From the NCBI RefSeq assembly GCF_001298735.1, contig NZ_CYSP01000002.1, positions 271,381 through 335,380 on the forward strand: a DNA stretch of 64,000 nucleotides, in the 5' to 3' direction. Positions 33,118 through 41,965 of this stretch are shown in pieces. Under the pieces are notes generated by a model. The model worked only from the letters and a program-made list of their open reading frames with translations, was not told where the DNA came from and did not search any database. The DNA is from Propionispora sp. 2/2-37 (lineage in GTDB: Bacteria; Bacillota; Negativicutes; Propionisporales; Propionisporaceae). Position numbers and translations under genes: made by a program. How positions within the stretch are numbered: the first letter of the stretch is position 1; the number at the start of each line of letters is the position of its first letter.

Positions 33118-33147
33118 ATTATACTATCAGCAGCGGACTTTAATCAA
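33118..33147 (-). promoter_or_regulatory. Promoter of cblT-cblS
   Basis: TTGATT (33142-33147) and TATAAT (33118-33123) on the minus strand are 18 bases apart. The -35 box overlaps the eutC stop. Confidence 0.5.
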
Positions 33148-33914
33148 ATTTTTAATTCAATGCCGCTTTTTTTCTCCTGCATCATCAATTTTATTAAATG
33201 GACAATTTGCGCCCCGGCCTCCACCGGCGGCGTACCTTTTTTATAGATGTTGGATATGACGGTCCGCTGGTGTTCCGGTTTTAGCGGACTGGATTCATAC
33301 GCCATATAGGAACTCATACTTTCTCCGGTTGCCAGTCCCGGACGCTCGCCGATCAGGAGCACCGTCACTTTGGCATTAAGGGCCTGGCTGATTTTGTCCA
33401 TAGTCGCCACACGCCCGTACTTAATAAATATGGGCGTGCCCACCCGGTATCCTTCGGCCCGGGCACCATCGACAATAACCGGATAAATGTCCCGGATATT
33501 GGCCGTAATGGCATGGGAACTCAATCCGTCGGCAACCAGTATCTGTACTTCCGGGGCATAAATACACTGTTGTTTTATTCTGTCCAGCGTCTCGCCGGAA
33601 AACAGCCGGCCCAGATCCGGACGGGTAATATATTCTTCTTTGTCCTTTACCATGGTCTGCACTTTAAAAAAACCCATTGCATCCATCAGGCTTTCGTCCA
33701 CATACGACCAAACCGAATCCACCGCTACCGCATGATCGGCACGAAAGCGCAGCAGCGTTTCCGTTTTCAAACGGTCGGCTGCCCTTCCGACGCAAATACG
33801 GGCATTGGTTGTCTTCTTCAGGCGTTTGCAAACTTCCTTATCGGCCGGATGATCAATCGTCACCCGCTCGCTATAATCAATGGCCGCTATATCGTTGATT
33901 TCTTTTAACTTCAT
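33144..33914 (-). CDS. eutC: Ethanolamine ammonia-lyase small subunit
   Basis: Small subunit of the AdoCbl-dependent enzyme that turns ethanolamine into acetaldehyde and ammonia. The 256 residues include NARICVGRAADRLKTETLLRFRADHA near 38, VQTMVKDKEEYITRPDLGR near 85 and LIGERPGLATGESMSSYMAYE near 190, all typical of EutC. ATG at 33914 is preferred (GGGGTGA upstream), although a GTG at 33923 overlaps the eutB stop. Translation should be coupled to eutB. There is no microcompartment-targeting extension of note. Confidence 0.93.
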   Translation of the reverse strand: MKLKEINDIAAIDYSERVTIDHPADKEVCKRLKKTTNARICVGRAADRLKTETLLRFRADHAVAVDSVWSYVDESLMDAMGFFKVQTMVKDKEEYITRPDLGRLFSGETLDRIKQQCIYAPEVQILVADGLSSHAITANIRDIYPVIVDGARAEGYRVGTPIFIKYGRVATMDKISQALNAKVTVLLIGERPGLATGESMSSYMAYESSPLKPEHQRTVISNIYKKGTPPVEAGAQIVHLIKLMMQEKKSGIELKI

Positions 33915-33919
33915 AATCT

Positions 33920-35284
33920 TCACCCCGCAATTGTAAATATGGACGGATCACCCGCTTTTTCCGTCAGACAGTTATCCTTCATAATCCCCAAAGCTTCCAT
34001 GCGGTCGGCAAATTCCTTGATCGGCCTTTTACCGGTAATGGTCCGGATGGCGGCAACATCATGATGGCTGGTCGTCTGATACATTAACATAACATCATCA
34101 CCACCGGGAATCCCCATAAAATAAGTGCAGTCGGCAGCAGCCAGCAGCAACGCCAAATTTTCCAGATCGTTCTGGTCGGCTTTCATATGGTTGGTATAGC
34201 AGACATCAACTCCCATCGGCAGGCCGGTCAGTTTACCCATAAAATGGTCTTCCAGCCCCGCCCGGATAACCTGTTTGCCGTCATATAAATATTCCGGGCC
34301 GATAAAACCGACAACCGTATTCACCAGGAAAGGCTTATACCGTTTGGCAAAGCCGTAGCATCTGGCTTCCATGGTGAGTTGGTCGGCCTGATGGTGTCCT
34401 TCGGCCGAAAGTTCGGACCCCTGACCGGTTTCAAAATACATAAAATTAGGACCGGCCGAGCTTTTTCGCTCCTGCATGAGGGAGTAAGCCTCATCCATTA
34501 ACGGCACGCTGATGCCGAAAGCTTCATTGGCGATTTGCGATCCGGCAATGCTTTGGAACATTAAATCCATAGGCACCCCTTTTTTCAGCACTTCCATTTG
34601 GGTGGTCACGTGCGCCAGAACACAGTTCTGCGTAGGAATATCCCACGTGATCATAAACTCTTTAAACTTGCATAAAATGTTTGACACACTGTCCACCATA
34701 TCGGCAACAGGATTTAGCCCAATCACGGCATCGCCCACACCATAGCTGATCCCTTCCATCACCGAGGCCATGATACCGTTTACATCGTCAGTGGCATGGT
34801 TCGGCTGCAGCCGGGATGAAAAGGTTCCCTTGCGTCCAATGGTAGTGTTGCAGGTTGCCGTATTTTCGATCTTTCTGGAAACATATACCAGATCCAAATT
34901 GCTCATCATTTTCGCAACGGCTGCGATCATTTCCGCCGTCAAACCACGGCTGACCTCTTTGATTGTTTGACCATCAGCCTTTAACAGATATTCCCGGAAG
35001 TCACCCACCGTCATGGATTTGATTTTTCGATACTCCGACATCGACACTGCATCCTGGATCACCCGGGTAACCTCATCTTCTTCGTAAGGTACAACCGGAT
35101 TATTTTTCAAGTCTTCCAGGGTCATTTCCGACAGGACCACCTTGGCGGCCACACGTTCCGCCATGTCCTGAGCCGCAATACCGGCCAGGCTGTCACCTGA
35201 TTTTTCTTCGTTGGCTTTCGCCAGCACCTCTTTAACATCTTTAAATTGATAGCTTTTACCAAACAACCTCGTCCTTAATAGCAT
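33920..35284 (-). CDS. eutB: Ethanolamine ammonia-lyase large subunit
   Basis: Catalytic TIM-barrel subunit of 454 residues. Clear EutB blocks are RLQPNHATDDVNGIMASVMEG near 160, VIGLNPVADMVDSV near 190, QNCVLAHVTTQMEVL near 225, YFETGQGSELSAEGHHQADQ near 290 and YFMGIPGGDDVMLMYQTTS near 390. Length and ends are normal. It lies 20 bases after eutA and overlaps eutC in translation. Acetaldehyde is the product, and no acetaldehyde dehydrogenase is near. Confidence 0.96.
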   Translation of the reverse strand: MLLRTRLFGKSYQFKDVKEVLAKANEEKSGDSLAGIAAQDMAERVAAKVVLSEMTLEDLKNNPVVPYEEDEVTRVIQDAVSMSEYRKIKSMTVGDFREYLLKADGQTIKEVSRGLTAEMIAAVAKMMSNLDLVYVSRKIENTATCNTTIGRKGTFSSRLQPNHATDDVNGIMASVMEGISYGVGDAVIGLNPVADMVDSVSNILCKFKEFMITWDIPTQNCVLAHVTTQMEVLKKGVPMDLMFQSIAGSQIANEAFGISVPLMDEAYSLMQERKSSAGPNFMYFETGQGSELSAEGHHQADQLTMEARCYGFAKRYKPFLVNTVVGFIGPEYLYDGKQVIRAGLEDHFMGKLTGLPMGVDVCYTNHMKADQNDLENLALLLAAADCTYFMGIPGGDDVMLMYQTTSHHDVAAIRTITGKRPIKEFADRMEALGIMKDNCLTEKAGDPSIFTIAG

Positions 35285-35303
35285 ATAGACACCTGCTCTC
35301 TTT

Positions 35304-36707
35304 TTAGGTAAAGATTAATGTTTTAATCACCACCGGCACAACCTGGGCTATCGGCTTGCCCACATCCACGTATTCACCGGCTTTAACCCGTATTTTATCA
35401 ATACAAATCACCGGTTTTTCCTGGTTTACCAGATTGCGAAGGGTCTGCCCCAGTGCCTTGGCAAAATCATTTTCCACAATGACGACGATTGGCAGCCGGC
35501 TATAGGCCAAACCGTCCACGATTCCCCGGGCCATGTCTTTTATCTGCTGGTAGGAGGGAGATATCGGCCCCTGAAAAGCAATGGCAACCTGCTCCTGACC
35601 GTAGACCCGGCTGCGCCGGGCAATGACTTTGGCCATCGTGGAAACTTGTTCTTCTCCGGAACATAGTTTGATAATCGGGATATTTTTCAGCGGCAGTACG
35701 GTTTCATCATAGGCGATGGTGCTGCCGCTGATGGTAACCGAATGGCTGCCGGCGCCAATTACGGTGGCCCGGATTTTTTCCCTTGATTCCAGCAGCTTGC
35801 CGGGACAGCCGGCAAACGCGTTGCGGATGGCGGTACCAAGCAGCGGGCCCATATCGCCGAATACCAGCATATCGCTCAAAGTGCGTATTTCCTGATCACC
35901 ATAAATAAACTCCGCCACTCCTCCGGAAAACATAATCCGCTCTGCGGCAATGCCCTGATGAGTATGATCAATAAATAACGTTTGGCTGGCCGGGGTAAGC
36001 CGGCGGTTATCCTGAATCGCCCGGAAAATTCCGGCAAAAACGGCTGCCAGCTTTTCTAATTGTGCCAATTCGGGAACCGTACCCACCTTAAGATCCATTC
36101 CCAAAGAATGAAGCAGTGGCTTTATCCGCTCGGAAATATAGGTAAGCTGGCCCTGCCGGTCCAGCCGGATAACTCTGGCCCCAATATCCAGCGCAAAAGC
36201 ATCCAGCACTTCACCTTCCCAGAACACCGCCGCATTGCTGGTCCCGCCGCCAATATCCACATTGATGATTTTTGCCGCCATTTCTTTCGACATTTCGCCG
36301 GCACCGGCGCCAAGACCGGCCAGCACCGCCTCCAAATCCGGTCCGGCGGTGGCTACCACGAAATCACCGGCAAAATCCGCCAGGGCCGTCAGCACTTCTT
36401 CGGCATTTTCCTTTCTGGCCGTCTCACCGGTAATAATCACCGCTCCGGTGTCAATTTGCTCTTTCCCTATGCCGGCACGGCGATATTCCCCGGCAATGAT
36501 TTCCTGCAGCTTTGCCAGATCAACCCGGTCGGCCGCCAGCAGGGGGGTAAAATGCACCATACTGCGGTACACAACCTGCTTAGCGGTAATTTTGACTTCG
36601 GGCAGTAAAAACGGTCCGGCAGTATTCTCTATTGTCATCCGGCTGAAAATGACCTGTGTCGTCGTCGTCCCAATGTCGATCCCGACGCTCAGCATCGTTT
36701 GATTCAC
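35304..36707 (-). CDS. eutA: Ethanolamine ammonia-lyase reactivating factor
   Basis: ATP-dependent chaperone that exchanges damaged cobalamin in EutBC. The 467-residue protein has an actin-like nucleotide fold: SVGIDIGTTTTQVIFSR near 7, IINVDIGGGTSNAAVF near 165 and MFSGGVAEFIYG near 270. The GTG at 36707 follows GAGGGGAG; the frame upstream crosses a terminator and is rejected. It is separated from eutV by about 100 bases that hold an intrinsic terminator, a likely antitermination target of EutV. Confidence 0.93.
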   Translation of the reverse strand: MNQTMLSVGIDIGTTTTQVIFSRMTIENTAGPFLLPEVKITAKQVVYRSMVHFTPLLAADRVDLAKLQEIIAGEYRRAGIGKEQIDTGAVIITGETARKENAEEVLTALADFAGDFVVATAGPDLEAVLAGLGAGAGEMSKEMAAKIINVDIGGGTSNAAVFWEGEVLDAFALDIGARVIRLDRQGQLTYISERIKPLLHSLGMDLKVGTVPELAQLEKLAAVFAGIFRAIQDNRRLTPASQTLFIDHTHQGIAAERIMFSGGVAEFIYGDQEIRTLSDMLVFGDMGPLLGTAIRNAFAGCPGKLLESREKIRATVIGAGSHSVTISGSTIAYDETVLPLKNIPIIKLCSGEEQVSTMAKVIARRSRVYGQEQVAIAFQGPISPSYQQIKDMARGIVDGLAYSRLPIVVIVENDFAKALGQTLRNLVNQEKPVICIDKIRVKAGEYVDVGKPIAQVVPVVIKTLIFT

Positions 36708-36735
36708 CGCTTCTCCCCTCTCCCTTGCTTTATCA

Positions 36736-36786
36736 AAAGAAAAACGCCCATATAAGGACGTAACTCCATACATACTTATATAGGCG
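36736..36786 (-). terminator. Intrinsic terminator between eutV and eutA
   Basis: CGCCCATATAAG (36745-36756) pairs with CTTATATAGGCG (36775-36786) allowing one G-T, and TTTTTCTTTT follows on the minus strand. It lies within the operon ahead of eutA, so readthrough must be regulated, most likely by EutV. No textbook ANTAR hexaloop was found next to it. Confidence 0.7.
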
Positions 36787-36809
36787 CTTTTGCCGTCAGC
36801 TATTCCTTT

Positions 36810-37391
36810 TTACTGCCTGCGTTCTCTCTCCTGATCAATAATCCTCCGGGCAATCTGCGCCACAGTGACCTGATGACGCATGGCCTCCCGCAGCATCCGT
36901 TTATGGGCTTCCTGCGCCGAAAGGCCCAGATGATCCTGGACAAAGGCCCGTGCTTTGGCAATCAGCTTGTGATTTTCCAATTGTTCCCTGGTCTCCTTAA
37001 GTTCCTGATTCACCTGACACATATCCTGCCAGCGGCCATAAGCAATTTGCAGTGTGGCCAACAGGTTTTTCTCCGATACCGGTTTGACCAGATACCCGTA
37101 AACATGCACGGCTTCTGCCCGTTTAATCGTGTTGGGCTGGCTATAGGCCGTAACCATCACCACCGGAATATTCAGGCCATGCATGACCTTCGCTGTTTCT
37201 ATCCCGTCCAGCCCCGGCATCATCACGTCAAGGATGACCAGCTCCGGTGCCGTCTGTTTGGCAAGCTCAATGGCTTTCAACCCGTCGCCGCATTCGGCAC
37301 ACACAATATGTCCGGCCTTTTCCAGCATTTCCTTGATATCCACGCGAATCAACACTTCATCTTCGGCAAGTAGTATCGATAATGGTTTCAC
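36810..37391 (-). CDS. eutV: ANTAR-domain response regulator EutV
   Basis: Antitermination response regulator of the ethanolamine system. The 193-residue protein has a receiver domain (Asp55 in LVILDVMMPG, Lys near 103 in GYLVKPVSE) and a C-terminal ANTAR RNA-binding domain (about 130-190, AKARAFVQDHLGLSAQEAHKRMLREAM). A GTG start follows AAGGGAG and overlaps the eutW stop by four bases. Phosphorylated EutV dimers bind paired hairpins and prevent terminators; candidate targets are at 40331-40398 and possibly 36736-36786. Confidence 0.93.
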   Translation of the reverse strand: MKPLSILLAEDEVLIRVDIKEMLEKAGHIVCAECGDGLKAIELAKQTAPELVILDVMMPGLDGIETAKVMHGLNIPVVMVTAYSQPNTIKRAEAVHVYGYLVKPVSEKNLLATLQIAYGRWQDMCQVNQELKETREQLENHKLIAKARAFVQDHLGLSAQEAHKRMLREAMRHQVTVAQIARRIIDQERERRQ

Positions 37392-38827
37392 AATGCGTAC
37401 TCCCTTCTGCGCGAGGGAAATGAAATTGTGGCAATCGTCAAACCGTTTTGGCGTTTCAGTTCAAATTGCCCCCCCAATTGTTCACAGATTAATAACTGTA
37501 CAATATATAATCCCAGTTTATTCCCTGGTACAGAACGAGGTATGATTTCTTCGCCGCCGCTGTCAATCACCCGCACCGTAATATACCCGGCCGTCTCCGT
37601 AATCACAACCCGGATCTCGCCATAAGACCGGTCCTTGATCCCATGCTTCAGACTGTTGGTAATCAATTCATTCAACACCAGAGCCACCGGTACACTTTGC
37701 TGGGCCGCCATGGTGACATTTTCCCCCTGTACCGGAGTGTGAATGACTTGTTCCGACAAACTGTAGCCTTCCACAATATTGGATAAAATATATTCAGCCA
37801 GTTCTTTTAAGTTCACCGTTTCCCAGGATTGATGCGCCAGCACCTCATGTACTTTGGATATGGACAGTATCCGGTTCACACAGGTGGCAAACTCGGTCTG
37901 AACCGGCTGTGATTTCGAACGGTTCATCTGCAGCCGCAGCAACGACACCACATTTTGCAGGGTGTTTTTCACCCGGTGATGAATTTCCTGGATAACGGCA
38001 CTTTGTACATCCAGTTCCCGTTCTTTCTGCCTGAGTTCCGTCACATCCTGCACCGATACCACACAGCCGCTTAACTCTCCGTCCGTTACCAGCGGATGGG
38101 CCTGAAACATATAACTGGCATTAGCGAATTCAAAATTAGCCGGTTTTTTTAAGCCTTCCACCAATTCTTCCAACGACCCGTACGACAAAGCCGTAATAAA
38201 ATTGCCGCCCAGTGCCTCCGTACCGTACAAAGCAGCGGACATCCGCACCGCATGCTTATTGGCATACGTGGTTTGCCCCTTACTGTCCAGTACAAAAATA
38301 CCGCTGCCCAACCATTCTTCCCAGCCCCAGCCGGTCATAGTAAATTCCATCAGGGTACGGCTCAAATGTTCGGCCGTCTGGCTTAAAAATTCCACTTGCT
38401 CCTCCTGGCGTATTTCTGCGGAAATATCCTTTTCCATAATTAACACGCCAATGATTTTCCCCGAAGGGTTGGTAATCGGTACCACCGTTTGCGCAATCGG
38501 CAGTCCCTCCTGGCTGATACCACGGATATCCCGCATAATGACTTTGCCGGTCAATGCCTTGTAAACGGCCGGCTCTTTTTCCGCATAGGCCAGCTGTCCG
38601 ACCACACTCTTGCGGTATAAAGAACGGTTGGCGGAAGAATGGGCCCAGGCCAGCACAATGGAATCACTGCCGTTTTTGCAAAGCGAGTCGATAAATACGT
38701 CGGTTCCGGTTAATTCTGCCGTTATGCCGATCTGCCCGGCTATATTTTCCAGGATCATAATATCCGGCAGAGTCAATTCCGTATGTTCAATACATAATCG
38801 CCTCAGTAATCCCGTTGTATTTGTCAT
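37388..38827 (-). CDS. eutW: Sensor histidine kinase EutW
   Basis: Senses ethanolamine and phosphorylates EutV. The 479-residue soluble protein has N-terminal sensor and PAS-like regions (about 1-275) and a HisKA_2/HWE-type kinase core with VIQEIHHRVKNTLQNVVSLL (His near 296), then NELITNSLKHG (N box) and DSGGEEIIPRS. It has no membrane helix, as in other EutW proteins. ATG at 38827 follows GGAGGATGGG; the frame to 38890 has no ribosome site. It overlaps eutV by four bases and follows the permease gene by about 95. Confidence 0.92.
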   Translation of the reverse strand: MTNTTGLLRRLCIEHTELTLPDIMILENIAGQIGITAELTGTDVFIDSLCKNGSDSIVLAWAHSSANRSLYRKSVVGQLAYAEKEPAVYKALTGKVIMRDIRGISQEGLPIAQTVVPITNPSGKIIGVLIMEKDISAEIRQEEQVEFLSQTAEHLSRTLMEFTMTGWGWEEWLGSGIFVLDSKGQTTYANKHAVRMSAALYGTEALGGNFITALSYGSLEELVEGLKKPANFEFANASYMFQAHPLVTDGELSGCVVSVQDVTELRQKERELDVQSAVIQEIHHRVKNTLQNVVSLLRLQMNRSKSQPVQTEFATCVNRILSISKVHEVLAHQSWETVNLKELAEYILSNIVEGYSLSEQVIHTPVQGENVTMAAQQSVPVALVLNELITNSLKHGIKDRSYGEIRVVITETAGYITVRVIDSGGEEIIPRSVPGNKLGLYIVQLLICEQLGGQFELKRQNGLTIATISFPSRRREYAL

Positions 38828-38921
38828 TTGCCCATCCTCCGCTGCCCCTGCTACTACTTTAGTTAAGCATACTTTTTTGAAAGAAGTCAATTCCTTCTAG
38901 CTTTTTGCGGTATCCTGTGTT

Positions 38922-40298
38922 TTATGAGTCCAGCTCATCCAATACGCCGAATTCTTCTTCAAACGGCCGGATATTTTTATTTCCCCAAATGAAGTAGTAA
39001 ATGACGGCTAGGGCATATACTCCCAAAACCCAGGTTAAGGCTTCACTGGAAGTATATACTAAGCTGCCCAGGCAAAAGACGGCCATCGCCACACTGATAA
39101 CCGGCACAACCGGGTAGGCTACTTTAAACGGGCGTTTTAAATCCGGCTCTTTGGACCGTAAAACAAATAAACTGACCAGACTGATAATGTACATGATGAC
39201 CGAACCGAAAGCGGAAATGGTAATGACCACGTTGGTCAGACCGGTCAGGGCAGCCCCCAGGCCAATAATACCCGGTAAAATCAATCCCCATACCGGAGTC
39301 CGGTGCTTAGGATGAATATAAGCTAAAAACTTCGGCAGATAGCCGGTACGGGCCATGGCGAAAGTCTGCCGGGAATAACCGAAAATAATGCCGTGCAACG
39401 AAGCAATCAGGCCAAACAAGCCGATAAAGTTGATCAACAGCACCAGGAAAGAACCTTCGCCGTAAATGCCGCTTAACGCCATCGGCAGCGGAAAATCAAT
39501 AGAGTCAACCAATTTGGTGTCGGTAATGCCGGCGGTCAACAGCAACGTCGCAAAGGCCATAACCATTAACGTGCCCATACCGCTTAAAAAGCCAACCGAT
39601 ATATCCTTTTGCGGATTGACCATTTCTTCCGCCGACATGGCACCGCCTTCGATGGCCAGATAAAACCAGATGGCAAACGGTACGGCGGCCATAACTCCCT
39701 CCATGCCGTTAGGCAGCAGCGGTTCGGCCATCAGCCGCGAAAGCTCAAAATGCGGTAAAGCCAGCGCCCAATACAGAACCAGACCTACCAGGGCAACAAC
39801 GGTAACAATCAGTTCAAAGGTTGCTGAGGTTTTCATACCCCAATAATTAATAAAGATGAATAACAGAAAGGCAATGACGGTGGCTGTAAGCACCGGTATG
39901 CCCGGCAGCATATTATGAATGTAGCCGCCTACCGCCAGGGCAATGGCCGGGGGAGCAAACACAAATTCAATTAAGCAGCTGATGCCGTTCATGTAACCCC
40001 AGAATTTACCCAGCCCGCGCCGGGCATAAGCCGACGGCCCACCGGCATGGGGAATGGCGGTCGCCAGTTCGGAATACGATAAAATAAACGTAACATAGAA
40101 TATTGTAACCGGAATCAAGGCCAGCGCCAGACCAATCGCTCCTCCTGCCGCAAAACCATAACTCCAGCCGAAATAATTGCCGGAGATAACCAGTCCCACC
40201 GCCAAAGCCCACAGATGAACGGGTTTCAGCACCCTGGTTAATTTCACACTTTCCTCGCCTGCCGTACGGACTGCAGTGCTTTTAATACTAGTTTCCAT
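38922..40298 (-). CDS. eat: Ethanolamine permease (APC family, Eat type)
   Basis: Cytoplasmic-membrane transporter of 458 residues with 12 membrane helices. It starts with KLTRVLKPVHLWALAVGLVISGNYFGW, a signature of ethanolamine permeases in the amino acid-polyamine superfamily; GGPSAYARRGLG near 85 and AIEGGAMSAEEMVNPQKDI near 215 follow. ATG follows AAGGAGG. It is the first gene of the ethanolamine transcript, behind a leader of about 280 bases that contains a terminator and an ANTAR-like hairpin. It replaces the EutH transporter of many Firmicutes. Confidence 0.92.
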   Translation of the reverse strand: METSIKSTAVRTAGEESVKLTRVLKPVHLWALAVGLVISGNYFGWSYGFAAGGAIGLALALIPVTIFYVTFILSYSELATAIPHAGGPSAYARRGLGKFWGYMNGISCLIEFVFAPPAIALAVGGYIHNMLPGIPVLTATVIAFLLFIFINYWGMKTSATFELIVTVVALVGLVLYWALALPHFELSRLMAEPLLPNGMEGVMAAVPFAIWFYLAIEGGAMSAEEMVNPQKDISVGFLSGMGTLMVMAFATLLLTAGITDTKLVDSIDFPLPMALSGIYGEGSFLVLLINFIGLFGLIASLHGIIFGYSRQTFAMARTGYLPKFLAYIHPKHRTPVWGLILPGIIGLGAALTGLTNVVITISAFGSVIMYIISLVSLFVLRSKEPDLKRPFKVAYPVVPVISVAMAVFCLGSLVYTSSEALTWVLGVYALAVIYYFIWGNKNIRPFEEEFGVLDELDS

Positions 40299-40330
40299 AT
40301 ACCAGATCCTCCTTAAAACCTTAGATCAAA

Positions 40331-40388
40331 CTAAAAAAATAAAGCCCATCATAACCATAAGTGTTTTCCCGCATAGTTATGATGAGCT
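40331..40388 (-). terminator. Leader terminator upstream of the ethanolamine permease
   Basis: AGCTCATCATAAC pairs with GTTATGATGGGCT (one G-T) on the minus strand and is followed by TTATTTTTTT. It lies about 35 bases before the permease gene and 190 after the promoter, so it attenuates the operon. Confidence 0.8.
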
Positions 40389-40398
40389 CCCTTGCTCA
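40383..40398 (-). promoter_or_regulatory. ANTAR-type hairpin (P2-like) overlapping the leader terminator
   Basis: TGAGC-AAGGGA-GCTCA on the minus strand is a 5-bp stem with a six-base loop carrying A at position 1 and G at position 4, the rule for EutV-type targets. Its 3' arm is the 5' arm of the terminator, the known mutually exclusive layout. A clear P1 partner hairpin was not identified. Confidence 0.65.
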
Positions 40399-40585
40399 GC
40401 AGCTATTATATTTTTTCCCGCTTGGACTTTCTTTACGCTTTCTTTTTCCCTCAGCCTCCTATGCAAAAAAACAAGAAGCCCAACGCGAAATGCTGCACAA
40501 ACAGCATCCCGGTCAGGCTTTATTGCCCAGTATTTCTTTGTTAAAACCTATCAATAAATAAATCAGCTGAACATTTATTGTTTAT

Positions 40586-40614
40586 ATAATAACCAAGTTT
40601 GGCGTAAATGTCAA
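40586..40614 (-). promoter_or_regulatory. Promoter of the ethanolamine operon
   Basis: TTGACA (40609-40614) and TATTAT (40586-40591) on the minus strand are 17 bases apart. The leader from here to the permease is about 280 bases. Part of it, 40494-40511, is a hairpin ATGCTG / CAGCAT with a six-base loop. Confidence 0.7.
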
Positions 40615-40621
40615 ATGGTAA

Positions 40622-41893
40622 TTATCCCTTAAGCTGTTTCTTAACATTCGGCATAATCAGGCGTACACTGCGGTCATAGAAGAAGTATTCCCAGGCCCAG
40701 TTGATCATGGTTATAATCCGGTTTCTTGCACCAAGCAAGCGGATAACGTGAACGATGAGCCAAAGCACCCAGGCGATGAAACCGTTCGGTTCCCAATTTC
40801 CCATTCTGGCTACCGCCACATTGCGGCCAATGATCGCCATAGCTCCGGGATCTTTATACACGAAGGTTTCCTGCGCTTCGCCCTTAATCGCATGACAGAT
40901 GTTTTTGGCCGCCACTGCAGCACCCTGGGTTGCCACCGGCGCAATCATCGGCAGCGGACGCCCGTCCTGTTCAAAATGCGAAGAATCACCAATGACGTAT
41001 ACTTCCGGATGAGTCTCTACCTGCAGCGTGGAGGTGACCGCTATGCGGCGCATGCTGGCCAGTTTCAAACCGCTTTCGCGGGCTACGCTGGCAGCCTGCA
41101 CACCGGCTCCCCATACCAGGGTATGCGAAGGAATAACCACATCGCCGTCCAGCAATACGCGTTCGCCGTTAAAATCAACTACCTTGGCTTCCAGGCGCAC
41201 ATCGACGTTCTTTTTACGCAATACTTCCACCGTATAATCCCGGTGCTTCTGGGGCATAACCGGCAACAGGCAGGTAGCCGCCTCCAGAAGAATGACATTT
41301 ACTTCTTTCAGGTTTAATTTCGGGAAGTCTTTAACCAGCACCATGCTCATCAGTTCGGAAATGGCTCCCGCTGTTTCTACACCGGTAGGACCGCCGCCAA
41401 CAACCACAAACGTTAACAGGGCCTTACGCACTTCCGGGTCCTGTTCGTATTCGGCCCGTTCCACCATGCTTAAAATGTGATTGCGCAGGCCAATAGCATC
41501 TTCCATATCTTTTAAGCCAAACGCATTGTCTTCAATGGATTTCATCCCGAAGAAATTGCTGGAGCCGCCGGTGGCAACAATCAAATAATCGTATGCAATA
41601 TCCTTGCCGTCGGTTGTCAGCACTTTCTTATTATCTGCATCAATCTTGGTTACCCTTGTCATGCGAAACTCAAGATTTTTCTGATTACGCAAAATATCCC
41701 GCAGTGGATAGGCGATATCGGACGGCTCCAGTTCGGCAGTCGCCACCTGATATAACAGCGGTTGAAACAACTGATAATTCCGTTTATCAACCAGCGTTAC
41801 CCTTACCGGTGCATCGGCCAACGATTGGGCAGCTTTTAATCCGCCGAAACCTGCTCCTACAATGACTACATGTGGTCTGTTATTTTCTCCCAT
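40622..41893 (-). CDS. ndh: Type II NADH dehydrogenase
   Basis: Single-subunit, non-proton-pumping NADH:quinone oxidoreductase at the inner face of the membrane. The 423-residue flavoprotein has an N-terminal FAD site (VVIVGAGFGGLKAA near 9), FQPLLYQVATAEL near 43, a second nucleotide site (VVVGGGPTGVETAG near 165) for NADH, and VWGAGVQAASVA and VYVIGDSSHF near 300. The C-terminal amphipathic part (FIAWVLWLIVHVIRLLG) anchors it to the membrane. ATG follows AAAGGA. It is a single gene under two tandem Rex-like sites, which fits repression when NADH is low. Confidence 0.93.
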   Translation of the reverse strand: MGENNRPHVVIVGAGFGGLKAAQSLADAPVRVTLVDKRNYQLFQPLLYQVATAELEPSDIAYPLRDILRNQKNLEFRMTRVTKIDADNKKVLTTDGKDIAYDYLIVATGGSSNFFGMKSIEDNAFGLKDMEDAIGLRNHILSMVERAEYEQDPEVRKALLTFVVVGGGPTGVETAGAISELMSMVLVKDFPKLNLKEVNVILLEAATCLLPVMPQKHRDYTVEVLRKKNVDVRLEAKVVDFNGERVLLDGDVVIPSHTLVWGAGVQAASVARESGLKLASMRRIAVTSTLQVETHPEVYVIGDSSHFEQDGRPLPMIAPVATQGAAVAAKNICHAIKGEAQETFVYKDPGAMAIIGRNVAVARMGNWEPNGFIAWVLWLIVHVIRLLGARNRIITMINWAWEYFFYDRSVRLIMPNVKKQLKG

Positions 41894-41948
41894 AAACTAA
41901 ACATCCTTTCGCTTTAAATGCTGATTCTGCTTTCAGTATTTACCATAT

Positions 41949-41962
41949 GTGATTTTTTTCAC
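41949..41962. promoter_or_regulatory. Rex-like operator 1 upstream of ndh
   Basis: GTGA-N6-TCAC (TTTTTT spacer) has the core and spacing of Rex sites (TTGTGAAnnnnTTCACAA). It lies just downstream of the -10 box. Confidence 0.6.
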
Positions 41963-41965
41963 TCT

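Noticed and set aside
36060..36608. Plus-strand open frame of 182 codons
   Set aside because: Antisense to eutA; His/Gln/Arg-rich composition typical of shadow frames.
36766..36800. ANTAR hairpin overlapping the eutA terminator
   Set aside because: The only six-base loop there (AAAAGC) lacks G at position 4, so I kept only the terminator call.
40748..41317. Plus-strand open frame of 189 codons
   Set aside because: Antisense to ndh, which has strong family motifs.
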